This document shows positions 1 through 9,079 of a stretch of 64,000 bases of DNA, piece by piece. Under the pieces are notes generated by a model. That model did no database searches. It was not told where the DNA came from and was given only the letters and a program-made list of their open reading frames with translations. The position numbers and the translations under genes were made by a program. Origin of the DNA: Mitsuaria sp. GD03876 (GTDB lineage: Bacteria > Pseudomonadota > Gammaproteobacteria > Burkholderiales > Burkholderiaceae_C); NCBI RefSeq assembly GCF_029840635.1, contig NZ_JAOCCU010000001.1:62001-126000 (forward strand), written 5' to 3'. Positions within the stretch are counted from its first letter, which is position 1. Every line of letters starts with the position of its first letter.

Positions 1-149
1 TGCACTGCGCGCACGACTACGTCGTCGAGTCGCCGTCCGGCCCGCGCGGCGAGGTGCCGCACCGCTGCCGCGTCGTCGCCAATCCGCTGGGCTACGCCAA
101 CAAGGGCGAGCAGGCGGACTACCGGCCGGACCTCGTCATCGAGGTCTGA
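1..149 (+). CDS. Metallophosphoesterase, C-terminal fragment
   Basis: This is the last 48 codons of a gene that enters from the left edge; the reading frame starts at base 3 and ends with TGA at 147-149. The peptide begins HCAHDY and continues with RVVANPLGY, a pattern that fits the end of calcineurin-like phosphoesterases, where a metal-binding GHxH is followed by an Asp-Tyr turn and an R-V-V-x-N-P-x-G-Y strand. The family call rests on this tail alone; the catalytic core lies outside the window. The gene converges on the operon to its right. Confidence 0.55.
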   Translation, partial: HCAHDYVVESPSGPRGEVPHRCRVVANPLGYANKGEQADYRPDLVIEV

Positions 150-211
150 GCGCCACCTGCCTGGTCAGGCAGACGCCAGCGCCGGCGATCGCGGCCGGCG
201 GGCCGCCCGCC

Positions 212-1129
212 TCAGCGCTTCGCCGGCGGACCGTCGTAGGTCCACAGGTACTCGCGCGGCATCGGGCCCTTGTTGCGCCCGCCCTGCTGCGTCTGCTCCC
301 ACGCATGCGCCAGGATGCCCACCGAACGCGAGATGCAGAACAGCCCCCGGGCCAGCGGCGCCGGGAAGCCGAGCTCGGCATAGATCACCGCCGTCGCGCC
401 GTCGATGTTCATCGGGATGCGGCGGCCGTCCTTGCGGCGCTGCAGCTCGGCCTCGACGGCCCGGCCGATCCGCGCGAAGCGGCCCGACACGACCTTGAGC
501 GCCGCCGCCTCGTCGACCAGCTCCAGCAGCCGCGGCGCGCGCGGATCCACCGGATGGAAGCGGTGGCCGAAGCCCGAGACGAACTTGCCGCGCAGCTCGA
601 TCGCCTCGTCCAGGCCCGCGGCCGTGGCGGCCTCGAGCGACGCGCCCGCGTCCATCCGCGCCGCGATCGACTGCAGCATCTCCACGCACTGCTCGCCCGC
701 GCCGCCATGCACGTCGCCGAGCACGTTCAGCGCCGACGCCATCGCGTTGTTCAGCCCGACGCCGCAGGTCGCGGCCATGCGCGCGATCGCGATGCTCGGC
801 GCCTGCGGGCCGTGGTCGACCGCCGCCATCAGCGCGACGTCCAGCAGCTTGGCCTGCTCCGCGCCGGGCAGCTCGCCGCGCGTCATCAGCCAGACCATCT
901 GGGCGAAGCTGACCTGCCCGATCAGGTCCTGGATCGCATGGCCGCGGTAGCGGATCACGCCGGGCGACATCTCGATGATCGAAGTCCGCCACCAGTCCGG
1001 CACCCGCGGGTCGTGCACCGCATCGGCGCCCGGCGCGCGCCCGATGCTCCCGCCCGTTCCGCTCGTGCTGCTCGTGCTGCTCGTGCCGCTCGTGCCGCTC
1101 GTGCCGCGCACGTCGTCCTGTTCGTTCAT
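212..1129 (-). CDS. Citryl-CoA lyase / citrate-synthase-fold lyase
   Basis: This 305-residue protein has the small citrate synthase fold. The three residues that act in citrate synthase have clear counterparts: H141 (in HGGAGEQ), H189 (in GFGHRFHP) and D243 (in MNIDGAT). At about 300 residues it is shorter than housekeeping citrate synthase (about 430) and matches the group annotated as citryl-CoA lyase, which would cleave citryl-CoA or a related acyl-CoA to acetyl-CoA and an oxo-acid. The ATG at 1129 overlaps the TGA of the CoA-transferase gene (ATGA), so the two are translationally coupled. Residues 9-27 are a Gly-Thr-Ser low-complexity stretch coded by a 9-bp tandem repeat. Substrate is inferred from the neighbours: the CoA transferase would activate the acid and the Bug protein would bring it in. 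Confidence 0.75.
   Translation of the reverse strand: MNEQDDVRGTSGTSGTSSTSSTSGTGGSIGRAPGADAVHDPRVPDWWRTSIIEMSPGVIRYRGHAIQDLIGQVSFAQMVWLMTRGELPGAEQAKLLDVALMAAVDHGPQAPSIAIARMAATCGVGLNNAMASALNVLGDVHGGAGEQCVEMLQSIAARMDAGASLEAATAAGLDEAIELRGKFVSGFGHRFHPVDPRAPRLLELVDEAAALKVVSGRFARIGRAVEAELQRRKDGRRIPMNIDGATAVIYAELGFPAPLARGLFCISRSVGILAHAWEQTQQGGRNKGPMPREYLWTYDGPPAKR
1061..1105. repeat. Five-copy 9-bp in-frame tandem repeat
   Basis: Five consecutive copies of gctcgtgcY (two ending in t, three in c) run without interruption inside the 5' end of the citrate-synthase-fold gene. On the coding strand they give Gly/Ser-Thr-Ser triplets. The 9-bp period keeps the frame, so copy number could change without inactivating the gene. 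Confidence 0.85.
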
Positions 1130-2328
1130 ACCGCCTTCTCCGCTTTCAGCGCGGCGCGCTCGTCGGCGCCGTAGCCCAGTTCCTCGAGGATCTCGTCGGT
1201 GTGCTGGCCCAGCCGCGGCGGCGGCGTCGCCACCGACGGCGCCTGCCCGTCGAGCTTGAATCCGGTGCGCACGACCCGGATCGGCCGCCCCACGCCCGGC
1301 ACGTCCTCGAAGCCGCCGACCATGCCGCGCCCCGCGATCTGCGGATGCGCCAGCGCCTCCTTCACCGACAGCACCGGCCCTGCCGGCACCCCGGCGGCGG
1401 TGAAGCGCTGCCACCAGTCCGATGCCGGGCGCTCGCTCATCGCCGCCTCGAGCAGGTGCTTGAGCTCGGCGCGATGCCGGAGCCGCGCCTGCCGGTCGGC
1501 GAAGCGCGCGTCGGTCGTCCATTCCGGATGACCGACGACGGCGCATACCGCCTCGAACTGCTCCTGCTTGTTGGCCGCGATGTTGAGCAGGCCCTCGCCG
1601 GTGCGGAAGGTGCCGGACGGGCTCGCGGTCACGTTGTCGTTGCCCATCGGCTGCGGCTCGCGGCCGGCCACCAGCAGGTTGGACACCGCCCAGCCCATCG
1701 TGGCCATCGCCGCCTCGAGCATCGACACGTCGATGAAGGTCGCGGATGTCCGGTCCCGGTCGGCCAGCGCCGCCGCGATCGCCATCGCCGCGGTCAGTCC
1801 GCCGATCGTGTCCGCCACCGGATAACCGACCCGCAGCGGCGCCGTCTCCGGATCGCCGGTGATGCTCATCATTCCGGACATGCCCTGAATGATCTGGTCA
1901 TAGGCCGGCAGGTCGCGCAACGGGCCGTCCTGGCCGAAGCCCGAGATCGCGCAGTACACGAGGCGCGGATGCTCGTGCCGGAGCTCGTCGAAGCCCACGC
2001 CCAGCCGCTGCATGACGCCGGGGCGGAAGTTCTCGACGACGACGTCGGCCGTCGCGACCAGCTTGCGGAACACCGCCTTGCCGGCCGGCCGCTTGAGGTC
2101 GACGGTGATCGAGCGCTTGCCCGGGTTCTGCGCCAGGAAGGACACGCCCATGTGGGCCTGGTTCAGCGCCGGATCCGCGCCGAGCTGGCGGGCGAGGTCG
2201 CCGGTCTCGCGCGCCTCGACCTTGATGACGTCGGCGCCCAGGTGCGCCAGTTGATGACACGCGAACGGGCCGGCCAGGACGTTGGTCAGGTCCAGGACGC
2301 GCACGCCGCGCAGGGGCTGGTGGCTCAT
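1126..2328 (-). CDS. CaiB/BaiF (class III) CoA transferase
   Basis: This 400-residue protein has the full length of the CaiB/BaiF family. The N-terminal block (RVLDLTNVLAGPFACHQL, residues 10-27, then GADVIKVE) is the family's nucleotide-CoA binding start, FRPGV follows at 101-105, and D173 in VGYPVADTIGG sits where the family's acyl-anhydride-forming aspartate lies. The enzyme moves CoA between carboxylic acids. It sits between the Bug binding protein upstream (19-nt gap) and the lyase downstream (ATGA overlap), so it probably forms the CoA ester that the lyase cleaves. The acid itself cannot be read from the sequence. Confidence 0.85.
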   Translation of the reverse strand: MSHQPLRGVRVLDLTNVLAGPFACHQLAHLGADVIKVEARETGDLARQLGADPALNQAHMGVSFLAQNPGKRSITVDLKRPAGKAVFRKLVATADVVVENFRPGVMQRLGVGFDELRHEHPRLVYCAISGFGQDGPLRDLPAYDQIIQGMSGMMSITGDPETAPLRVGYPVADTIGGLTAAMAIAAALADRDRTSATFIDVSMLEAAMATMGWAVSNLLVAGREPQPMGNDNVTASPSGTFRTGEGLLNIAANKQEQFEAVCAVVGHPEWTTDARFADRQARLRHRAELKHLLEAAMSERPASDWWQRFTAAGVPAGPVLSVKEALAHPQIAGRGMVGGFEDVPGVGRPIRVVRTGFKLDGQAPSVATPPPRLGQHTDEILEELGYGADERAALKAEKAV

Positions 2329-2347
2329 GGGGAACTCCGCCGCGCGC

Positions 2348-3349
2348 TCAATCGACCTTGACGTTGCCGGCGCGGACCAGGTCGCCCCAGCGTTTCTGCT
2401 CGCGCGCCAGGAACTGGGCCGCCTGCTGCGGCGTGCCGGCCATCGGGACGCTGCCCTCGGACTGCAGCTGGCCGATCATGGCCGCCTTGGCCAGCGCCTT
2501 CTGCACCTGCGCGTTCATCCGCGTCACCACCGCCGCCGGCGTGCCGGCCGGCGCGACGATCATCTTCCAGTCCGCCGTGTCGAAGCCCTTGAAGCCGCTC
2601 TCGGCCACGGTCGGGACGTCCGGCAGCACCGGCAGCCGCGCCGCCGAGCTGACCGCCAGCGCGCGCAGCTTGCCGGCCTTGATGAAGGACACCACCGTCT
2701 GCGGCGTCGCGAAGTAGTAGTCCACCTGCCCGCCGAGCAGGTCCGTCGCCGCCGGGCCGGCGCCCTTGTAGGGGATGTGGGTCACCTTGATGGCGGCCTG
2801 CTTGGAGAACAGCTCCCCCGTCAGGTGGCCCACCGTGCCATTGCCGGCGGAGGCCATCGACAAGGACCCCGGCTTGGCCTTGGCGGCGGCGACCAGGTCG
2901 GCGACCGACTTGAACGGCGAGGCGGTCGACACCACCAGCACCACCGGCTGGCCCGCGACCAGCGCCACCGGCGTGAAGGCCTTGGACGCGTCGTAGGGCA
3001 TCTTGGGATAGAGCGTCGGGTTGATCGCCAGGTTGGCGGTCTGGCCCATGCCGAGCGTGTAGCCGTCGGCCTTGCTCTTGGCCACCGCGTCCAGGCCGAT
3101 GTTGCCGCCCGCGCCGGCCTTGTTGTCGGCGACGAAGGTCCAGCCCGTGTCCTCGCGGATCTTGTCCAGCACCAGCCGCGACACGATGTCCGTGCCGCCG
3201 CCCGGCGGGAACGGGACGATCAGCTTGATCGGCTGCGCCGGATAGGCCGGTTCGGCGGCGACCGCCGCGGTCGCGCCCAGCGTCGCGAGCAGCGCCCCGG
3301 CGGCGCCGCGGATCAGGGAGGGCCGGGAAGGCATCGTGGATCGGGTCAT
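2348..3349 (-). CDS. Bug-family tripartite tricarboxylate transporter substrate-binding protein
   Basis: This is a periplasmic receptor of the TctC/Bug type, with a start at 3349 (ATG preceded by GGAG at 8-nt spacing) giving 333 residues. A signal peptide covers about the first 30 residues, ending in TAAVAAEPA. The mature protein opens with YPAQPIKLIVPFPPGGGTDI, the family hallmark, and DNKAGAGGNIG and IPYKGAGPAATDLLGG follow as expected. No TctA/TctB membrane subunits are nearby, so, like most Bug proteins, it is an orphan receptor. It is the first gene of the operon and is transcribed away from the IclR regulator. An upstream start at 3421 is possible but would add 24 residues ahead of the signal peptide and run through the operator. 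Confidence 0.9.
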   Translation of the reverse strand: MTRSTMPSRPSLIRGAAGALLATLGATAAVAAEPAYPAQPIKLIVPFPPGGGTDIVSRLVLDKIREDTGWTFVADNKAGAGGNIGLDAVAKSKADGYTLGMGQTANLAINPTLYPKMPYDASKAFTPVALVAGQPVVLVVSTASPFKSVADLVAAAKAKPGSLSMASAGNGTVGHLTGELFSKQAAIKVTHIPYKGAGPAATDLLGGQVDYYFATPQTVVSFIKAGKLRALAVSSAARLPVLPDVPTVAESGFKGFDTADWKMIVAPAGTPAAVVTRMNAQVQKALAKAAMIGQLQSEGSVPMAGTPQQAAQFLAREQKRWGDLVRAGNVKVD

Positions 3350-3366
3350 CGGTCGTCTCCGTGTTT

Positions 3367-3406
3367 GTTCTATCTGGCAGAACTGTGATTTGTCTGATAG
3401 AACTGT
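3367..3406. promoter_or_regulatory. Putative IclR operator (paired direct repeats)
   Basis: Two copies of CTGrYAGAACTGT (3374-3386 and 3394-3406) lie exactly 20 bp apart, about two helical turns, in the gap between the divergent Bug operon and the IclR gene. The first copy is also part of an inverted repeat, GTTCT-N7-AGAAC (3367-3383). Position and symmetry fit an operator for the adjacent IclR protein; binding is inferred. Confidence 0.55.
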
Positions 3407-3442
3407 AGGCGACGCGATCAACGATGAGGCGAGGGTTTACCC

Positions 3443-4234
3443 GTGGCTGACCAACATCCCCCTTCCGACGGCGCCGGCGGCGAGACCGCCGACAGCAGCG
3501 GCGTGGCCGTGCTCGACCGCGCCTTCGCGCTGCTGGGCGCGTTCGGGCAGGACGACGACAGCCTGACGCTGACCGAGTTGTCGCGCCGGACCGGCCTGTA
3601 CAAGAGCACCGTGCTGCGGCTGCTGACGGCGCTGGAACACGGCGGCTTCGTCCGCAAGCTGCCCGACGGCGCCTATGCGATCGGGCCGGCGCCGCTGCGG
3701 CTGTCGACGATCTACCAGCGCTCGTTCCAGGTCGGGCCGGTGATCGAGCCGCTGCTCAAGCAGCTGAGCGCCGAGACCGGCGAGACCGCGTCGTTCTACG
3801 TCCGCCATGAGGACGCGCGGATCGCGCTCTACCGGTGGGAGCCGGCGCGCTCGGTGCGCGCGGCGGTGGCGATCGGCCAGCAATACGCGCTGCACCAGGG
3901 CGCGTCGGGCAAGGTGCTGTGCGCGTTCTCGGACGACCGGCGGGAGGGCTTCGATGCGATCCGCGCCCGCGGCTGGGCCGCGTCCTACGGCGAGCGCGAA
4001 CCGGACACGGCCTCGGTCGCGGCGCCGGTCTTCGCGATGGGCGGGCACGCGCAGGGCGCGATCGCGATCTCGGGGCCGCGGGTGCGGTTGGCGCCGCCCG
4101 AGGCGATGGTCGCCGCCTGCCGCGCGGTGCTCGGCGGCGCGCGGGAAGCGAGCCGGCTGCTGGGCGGCGACACGGCGCGGCTCGACGCGGCGCTCCAGTC
4201 GCTGCGCATCGAGGACTTCAGCGCCGCCGGTTGA
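3443..4234 (+). CDS. IclR-family transcriptional regulator
   Basis: This 263-residue protein has an N-terminal winged helix-turn-helix at about residues 41-80 (TELSRRTGLYKSTVLRLLTA) and a C-terminal IclR effector domain from about 95 to 255, with the family pattern QYALHQGASGKVLCAF. It is transcribed divergently from the Bug/CoA transferase/lyase operon. The two direct repeats in the 93-bp gap are the natural candidates for its binding site, so it most likely controls that operon in response to the transported acid or its CoA ester. Confidence 0.9.
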   Translation: MADQHPPSDGAGGETADSSGVAVLDRAFALLGAFGQDDDSLTLTELSRRTGLYKSTVLRLLTALEHGGFVRKLPDGAYAIGPAPLRLSTIYQRSFQVGPVIEPLLKQLSAETGETASFYVRHEDARIALYRWEPARSVRAAVAIGQQYALHQGASGKVLCAFSDDRREGFDAIRARGWAASYGEREPDTASVAAPVFAMGGHAQGAIAISGPRVRLAPPEAMVAACRAVLGGAREASRLLGGDTARLDAALQSLRIEDFSAAG

Positions 4235-4298
4235 GCGGCGACCGGGCTCGAGGCGGGTTCGACCGCTGACGACCGGCGGCGAACGACGCACCATGAAA

Positions 4299-4322
4299 AA
4301 CGCCGGCGCGAAGGCCGGCGTT
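4299..4322 (-). terminator. Rho-independent terminator for the SEC-C gene
   Basis: A 9-bp perfect stem (AACGCCGGC/GCCGGCGTT) with a 6-nt loop is followed on the minus strand by a run of five T. It lies 22 nt past the stop of the SEC-C protein gene. Confidence 0.75.
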
Positions 4323-4344
4323 CATCGGGTCAGGCGAGCGGCGC

Positions 4345-5184
4345 TCAGGCGGCGCCGTGGCAGTTCTTGAACTTCTTGCCCGAGCCGCAGTGGCACGGGT
4401 CGTTGCGGCCCAGCTTCGGCGCGTCGCGGCGCACCTGCTCCACGTGGTAGCGCTGTTGCTCGGTCGCTTCCTGCAGGTCGACCACCGTCAGGATCAGGTC
4501 CTCGATCGCCTCGTCGATGTTCTTGAGCGGGTGCTCGCGATTGAGCGTCTCGACGATCTCCTTTTCCTCCGGCGTCTCGGCCGGCAGGTGGCGATACAGG
4601 CGCGCCAGCAGCGTGTTGACGTTGTCGTCGGCCTGCTCGTGCAGGTCGGGGAAGGTCACCGCGGCGTATTCGAAACCGCCCACCCACGGCAGCAGCGCGC
4701 GAGTGATCGGATCGTCGGGCAGCTGGATCGCGTCGGGATCGGTGCCTTCGGCGGCGGCGATCTCGGCGGCCGCTTCGACGGCATCCTCGGCCTTCTCCTC
4801 GGCTTCAGCGGCGTTGTCGGCGCCATCGGCGTCGTTCGCGCTGTCGGCGTCGCCCGCGTCATCGGCGTCCAGGTCCAGCACCACCGGGTAGAACCAGCCC
4901 TGCTCCAACATGCTCTGGTTCAGCGACGCGAACCGGCGCTCGACCAGCGCGCGGATGCGGGCCAGCCAGGCGGGGTCGATGTCGTCGGGCAGCGGGCGGC
5001 CTTCGTAGTCGAAGACCGGCGGTAGCCATTCCTCGATCGGGATCAGCCGCGGCTGCACCAGCACGCCGGCCAGGTAGCCGTCCAGCATCGAGGCGTCCAG
5101 CGGCTCGAGCGGTTCGGGGGTGGCGGCGAGGAGATCGTCGAGTTCATCGAACTCGGCGTCGGAAAGGTCGTGGGCAATGCTCAT
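4345..5184 (-). CDS. UPF0149 / YecA-type protein with C-terminal SEC-C zinc motif
   Basis: This 279-residue protein has an N-terminal UPF0149 (YgfB/YecA) helical domain (from [14 protein letters not shown] to about residue 100 and again from about 155) and ends in a SEC-C zinc-binding motif, [19 protein letters not shown] (residues 259-277), the element also found at the end of SecA. An acidic Asp/Ala/Glu-rich stretch of roughly 45 residues (about 104-148) is inserted in the middle and looks like a flexible linker. The family has no firm biochemical role. Its ATG at 5184 overlaps the TGA of the upstream LysR gene (ATGA), so the two are co-translated. Confidence 0.8.
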   Translation of the reverse strand: MSIAHDLSDAEFDELDDLLAATPEPLEPLDASMLDGYLAGVLVQPRLIPIEEWLPPVFDYEGRPLPDDIDPAWLARIRALVERRFASLNQSMLEQGWFYPVVLDLDADDAGDADSANDADGADNAAEAEEKAEDAVEAAAEIAAAEGTDPDAIQLPDDPITRALLPWVGGFEYAAVTFPDLHEQADDNVNTLLARLYRHLPAETPEEKEIVETLNREHPLKNIDEAIEDLILTVVDLQEATEQQRYHVEQVRRDAPKLGRNDPCHCGSGKKFKNCHGAA

Positions 5185-6155
5185 GGGGCGCGATTGTCGC
5201 CGCTCGCGCCCGCCAGCGCCGTCCCCGGCGACGGCGCCACCGACTCGATCAGCCGTTCCCGCATCCAGCGCTGGGCGCTGCGGTCCTCGTTGCGCAGGTG
5301 CCAGAGCAGGTCCACGTGCACCGGCGACAGCTGCATCGGCAGCGGGCGGTAGATCAGCGATTCCTGATAACCGGTCGCGGTGATGAAGGACTGCGGCAGC
5401 ACCGTCAGCAGGTCCGAGTGGGCGACCACGCGGCCGGCGGTGAAGAACTGGTTGACCGTCAGCGCGATCCGCCGGCTGCGCTTGAGCGCCGACAGCGCCT
5501 CGTCGACGAAGCCGTAGGGCCGGCCCGAGAAGCTCACCAGCAGGTGATGCGCCTGGCAGAAGGCATCCAGCGTCAGCTCCTGGTCGGCCAGCGGATGGCC
5601 GCGGCGCATCACGCAGACGTAATACGAGTCGTACAGCCGCTGCTGGCGGATGGCCGCCATGTCGCCCTGCCCCTTCAGCGCGGCCACGGCGGTCGGGAAG
5701 TAACCGAGCGCGAAATCGGCCTCGCCCTGCTCCAGCAGCGAGCGCGGATCACGGGTGGTCAGCGGCAGCACATGGACGTTGGCCAGCGCTCGCATTTGCT
5801 CGAGCGCCTGCATCAGCGGCGGCAGGATCAGCGCGGCGGTCGCGTCGGCCATCGCCAGGCGGAAGGTGTATTCCTCGGCGGCCGGGTTGTAGTCGCCCGG
5901 ATCCAGCGCCACCCGCAGCCGCGTCAGCGCCGACCGGACCTCCGGCCACAGGCCCTCGGCCCGCGAGGTCGGCTTCATGCCGAAGGCCTGGCGCACGAAC
6001 AGGTCCTCGCCGAGCGCCTCGCGCAAGCGCTTCAGCGCGTGGCTGACCGCCGGTTGCGTCATCGACAGCCGCTCGGCGGCGCGGGTCATCGAGCGCTCCG
6101 CCATGACGGCGTCGAAGACCTTCAGCAGGTTCAGGTCGAGGTTCCGGAAGCTCAT
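5181..6155 (-). CDS. LysR-family transcriptional regulator
   Basis: With the ATG at 6155 this is a 324-residue LysR regulator: winged HTH at about residues 6-65 ([20 protein letters not shown], then [14 protein letters not shown]), followed by the periplasmic-binding-like effector domain. The opening [12 protein letters not shown] resembles the NodD/NahR/LinR branch. The start at 6155 was preferred over an in-frame GTG at 6176 because it has a GAAAGG element just upstream and gives the usual MSFRNLDL N-terminus. Its stop overlaps the start of the SEC-C gene. It is divergent from the small gene at 6451, across 295 bp. Confidence 0.85.
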   Translation of the reverse strand: MSFRNLDLNLLKVFDAVMAERSMTRAAERLSMTQPAVSHALKRLREALGEDLFVRQAFGMKPTSRAEGLWPEVRSALTRLRVALDPGDYNPAAEEYTFRLAMADATAALILPPLMQALEQMRALANVHVLPLTTRDPRSLLEQGEADFALGYFPTAVAALKGQGDMAAIRQQRLYDSYYVCVMRRGHPLADQELTLDAFCQAHHLLVSFSGRPYGFVDEALSALKRSRRIALTVNQFFTAGRVVAHSDLLTVLPQSFITATGYQESLIYRPLPMQLSPVHVDLLWHLRNEDRSAQRWMRERLIESVAPSPGTALAGASGDNRAP

Positions 6156-6450
6156 GGCGGCCTTTCTGGCGGGCACTTTGTCACGGGGAAAGCGGGGATT
6201 CGCGGTCGCGCGACACCGGCGGCGGGCGCTGGCAGGCCGCTCAACCCGGGGCGTTCCTGCGCATTCCTTGGCATCCGGCGCCCGGCGATGTGCGTTCGAT
6301 CACGGTCTGCACGCGCTCCGCCCAATGATATGCACGGTGTTTATACATTCGATGCCCATCTTTCATTGGCGTCATGACTAGGGGAAACCCTATAGTTCGT
6401 TCCGTCGGCTCCAGAAGGGCCGCGAAACAAGCCAAACAAAGGAAATCGCC
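6156..6450. other. 295-bp intergenic region between divergent genes
   Basis: This gap separates the LysR gene (minus) and the 80-residue gene (plus). The segment 6325-6375 is clearly richer in A/T than the surroundings, which fits a promoter/operator zone, but no convincing -35/-10 pair or clean LysR box could be assigned. No coding potential was seen. Confidence 0.4.
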
Positions 6451-6693
6451 ATGAGCGTCGCTACCCAAACCTTCGGTCTGCCGCTGAGCCGCACGGTGCG
6501 TCGCGGCGGTACGTTCGCCACCATCGGTGCCCGCGTCTGGGCCCGCACGATCACCAACGTGAAGGCCCGCATCGAGGCCTCCAAGATGGCTCGCGCCGAG
6601 CGCGAACTGCTGCTGCTGGCCGCCCAGTACGAAGAGAGCATGCCCTCCTTCGCCGCTGAACTGCGCGCCGCGAACGCCCGCCGCAACGGCTGA
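6451..6693 (+). CDS. Small basic protein of unknown function (80 aa)
   Basis: The gene begins with ATG preceded by AAAGGA at 8-nt spacing and codes for an 80-residue protein with no signal peptide or membrane segment. It has a basic N-terminal half (RTVRRGG, RVWARTITNVKARIEASKMARAERE) that is predicted to be a long amphipathic helix, then a short tail with several Arg and Ala. Codon use is like the neighbours, and a good terminator follows, so it is likely a real gene. I do not recognise the family. It is divergent from a LysR regulator, which may control it. Confidence 0.65.
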   Translation: MSVATQTFGLPLSRTVRRGGTFATIGARVWARTITNVKARIEASKMARAERELLLLAAQYEESMPSFAAELRAANARRNG

Positions 6694-6787
6694 ACGCCGA
6701 CCCCGCCGGGGGCTGTACAGACCCGGCCGTGACGTCTGGAGGTGAGCGCAGGCTCTCCTTGCCATCCGCACCAGGCCTCACAAGACA

Positions 6788-6820
6788 AAAGCCCGCTTCG
6801 AGTCGTTTCGAGCGGGCTTT
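6788..6820. terminator. Bidirectional terminator
   Basis: A 10-bp stem (AAAGCCCGCT/AGCGGGCTTT) has T-rich flanks on both strands. It ends the small gene to the left and could also serve pckG reading from the right. Confidence 0.7.
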
Positions 6821-6929
6821 GCCTTTTCCGGACGCCGGAAATGGGTCCGCCCGGACCCGCCTCTTTCGAGGCGGCTTCCGGGCGGGATTCGGTTCGGGGG
6901 GCGCCGGGGGTCCGGCGCGGTCCGGTCGA

Positions 6930-8798
6930 TCAGGCCTGGGACAGGCGCTGCTCGATCCGGGCCTTGGTGGCCGGCAGTTCGGCCGGCAGGCCCTGGGCCA
7001 GCTGGACGAAGAGTTCGTCGTGCAGCTTCAGCTCGGTCGCCCAGTCCTCGTTCGAGATGTGGGTGACGGTCTTGAACTGTTCCGGCGTGAAGGCCAGGCC
7101 CTGCCAGTTCAGGTCTTCATAACGCGGGCTGGTGCCGAAGGCGTGCTCGGTGCCCTGGCCCTTGCCGTCGACGCGCTCGAGCATCCACTTCAGGACGCGC
7201 ATGTTCTCGCCGTAGCCGGGCCAGACGAACTTGCCGTCGGCGCCCTTGCGGAACCAGTTGACGCAGAAGATCTTGGGCAGCGTCGCGCCGGAGGCCGACA
7301 GCTTGGCGCCCAGCGACAGCCAGTGCTGGAAGTAGTCCGCCATGTTGTAGCCCATGAAGGGCAGCATCGCGAACGGGTCGCGGCGCACGACGCCCTGCTG
7401 GCCGGCGGCCGCTGCGGTGGTCTCGGAGCCCATCGTGGCGGCCATGTAGACGCCCTCGGTCCAGTCGCGGGCCTCGGTCACCAGCGGCACGGTCGTGGAG
7501 CGGCGGCCGCCGAAGATGAAGGCGTCGATCGCCACGCCGGCCGGGTTGTCCCACTCGGCGTCCAGCGCCGGGTTGTTGGTCGCGGCGACGGTGAAGCGGG
7601 CGTTCGGATGGGCGGCCTTGGCGCCGGTTTCCTTGGCGATGGCGGGCGTCCAGTCCTTGCCCTGCCAGTCGACCAGGTGGGCCGGGGCGGTGTCGGTCAT
7701 GCCTTCCCACCAGACGTCGCCGTCGTCGGTCAGCGCGACGTTGGTGAAGATGACGTCCTTGTCCAGGCTGGCCATGCAGTTGGGATTGGTCTTCTGGTTC
7801 GTGCCGGGGGCGACGCCGAAGTAGCCCGCTTCCGGGTTGATCGCGTACAGGCGGCCGTCCTTGCCGGGCTTGATCCAGGCGATGTCGTCGCCGATGGTGG
7901 TGACCTTCCAGCCCTCGAAGCCGGCGGGCGGGATCAGCATCGCGAAGTTGGTCTTGCCGCAGGCGCTGGGGAAGGCGGCGGCGACGTGGTGCTTCTTGCC
8001 TTCGGGCGAGGTGACGCCCAGGACCAGCATGTGCTCGGCCAGCCAGCCCTGGTCGCGGCCCATGGTGGAGGCGATGCGCAGCGCGAAGCACTTCTTGCCC
8101 AGCAGCGCGTTGCCGCCGTAGCCCGAGCCGTAGGACCAGATCTCGCGGGTCTCGGGGTAATGGACGATGTACTTGGTCTTGTTGCAGGGCCACTTGACGT
8201 CGGCCTGGCCGGCTTCCAGCGGCGCGCCGACGGTGTGGACGCAGGGCACGAACTCGCCGTTGTCGCCCAGCGTGTCCAGGACCGCGCGGCCCATGCGGGT
8301 CATGATGCGCATGTTCACGGCGACATAGGGGCTGTCGGACAGCTCGACGCCGATGTGGGCGATCGGGGAGCCGATCGGGCCCATCGAGAACGGCACGACG
8401 TAGAGCGTGCGGCCGCGCATGGCGCCCTTGAAGAGCGCCTGGTCGCCGGTCTGCAGCAGGGCGCGCATCTCGGCGGGTTCCATCCAGTTATTGGTGGGAC
8501 CGGCGTCGAGCTTGTTCTTCGTGCAGATGAAGGTGCGGTCCTCGACGCGGGCGACGTCGCTGGGGTCGCTCCAGGCGAGGTAGCTGCCGGGGCGCTTGGC
8601 CGGGTTCAGCTTCTGGAAGGTGCCGGCGTCGACGAGTTGCTGGCACAGGCGGTCGTACTCGGCCTGGCTGCCGTCGCACCAGTAGACGTCCTTGGCCTCG
8701 GTGAGCGCGGCGATCTCGGCGACCCAGGCGACGAGGCGCTGGTGCTTGACGTAGGCCGGCACGTTCAGGCGCAGCCCTTCCATTACGGGTTGGTTCAT
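6930..8798 (-). CDS. pckG: Phosphoenolpyruvate carboxykinase (GTP)
   Basis: This 622-residue enzyme converts oxaloacetate and GTP to phosphoenolpyruvate, CO2 and GDP, the entry step of gluconeogenesis. The length is that of the GTP-dependent family. The P-loop [12 protein letters not shown], with the reactive cysteine C280 and lysine K282, is the family signature; [18 protein letters not shown] and [12 protein letters not shown] (guanine/substrate side) are also intact. The ATG at 8798 was chosen because it gives the usual MNQPVMEGL start and has a GGGAA element upstream; the frame extends 12 nt further only through a TTG. It stands alone. Confidence 0.95.
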   Translation of the reverse strand: MNQPVMEGLRLNVPAYVKHQRLVAWVAEIAALTEAKDVYWCDGSQAEYDRLCQQLVDAGTFQKLNPAKRPGSYLAWSDPSDVARVEDRTFICTKNKLDAGPTNNWMEPAEMRALLQTGDQALFKGAMRGRTLYVVPFSMGPIGSPIAHIGVELSDSPYVAVNMRIMTRMGRAVLDTLGDNGEFVPCVHTVGAPLEAGQADVKWPCNKTKYIVHYPETREIWSYGSGYGGNALLGKKCFALRIASTMGRDQGWLAEHMLVLGVTSPEGKKHHVAAAFPSACGKTNFAMLIPPAGFEGWKVTTIGDDIAWIKPGKDGRLYAINPEAGYFGVAPGTNQKTNPNCMASLDKDVIFTNVALTDDGDVWWEGMTDTAPAHLVDWQGKDWTPAIAKETGAKAAHPNARFTVAATNNPALDAEWDNPAGVAIDAFIFGGRRSTTVPLVTEARDWTEGVYMAATMGSETTAAAAGQQGVVRRDPFAMLPFMGYNMADYFQHWLSLGAKLSASGATLPKIFCVNWFRKGADGKFVWPGYGENMRVLKWMLERVDGKGQGTEHAFGTSPRYEDLNWQGLAFTPEQFKTVTHISNEDWATELKLHDELFVQLAQGLPAELPATKARIEQRLSQA

Positions 8799-8831
8799 GG
8801 CGATTCCCAATTTGAGGATATGAAAAGCGGA

Positions 8832-8902
8832 ATTGGGTCAGCTCCGATCCGGTGGCTCGCCCCCCTGTCTGACAGAGGAGGAGACCGCGGAGCTGACCCA
8901 AT
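8832..8902. repeat. 15-bp perfect inverted repeat, REP-like
   Basis: The arms 8832-8846 (ATTGGGTCAGCTCCG) and 8888-8902 are perfect reverse complements separated by 41 bp. The loop holds a smaller palindrome, CTGTCtGACAG. There is no T-run, so it does not look like a terminator. Arms starting with TTGGGTCAG resemble the short REP-type repeats linked to Y1 (IS200-like) transposases; that link is an inference. Confidence 0.6.
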
Positions 8903-9079
8903 GCCGCGCCTCAGGCAGTGGCTTCGCCGAACGATGGTTCCAATGTAATCACGCCGTAACTCAAGCGCATGCGCGGGTTATGCGTTTCTGGAATGGTTTG
9001 ATGCACGGGCCGGGGACGGGGTGCGGCGGCGCCGCGCGCAAGGGGGGTGCCGGGGGCGTTCGGGACCTGCGCGGGGCGC

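Noticed and set aside
150-211. Hairpin CTGCCTG-gt-CAGGCAG (157-172) as a terminator
   Set aside because: The stem is clear but short, with no T-run on either strand; not enough for a call.
6729-8948. 739-codon open frame on the plus strand
   Set aside because: Antisense to pckG, which has full family motifs; no start signal and repetitive Gly/Asp/Val composition.
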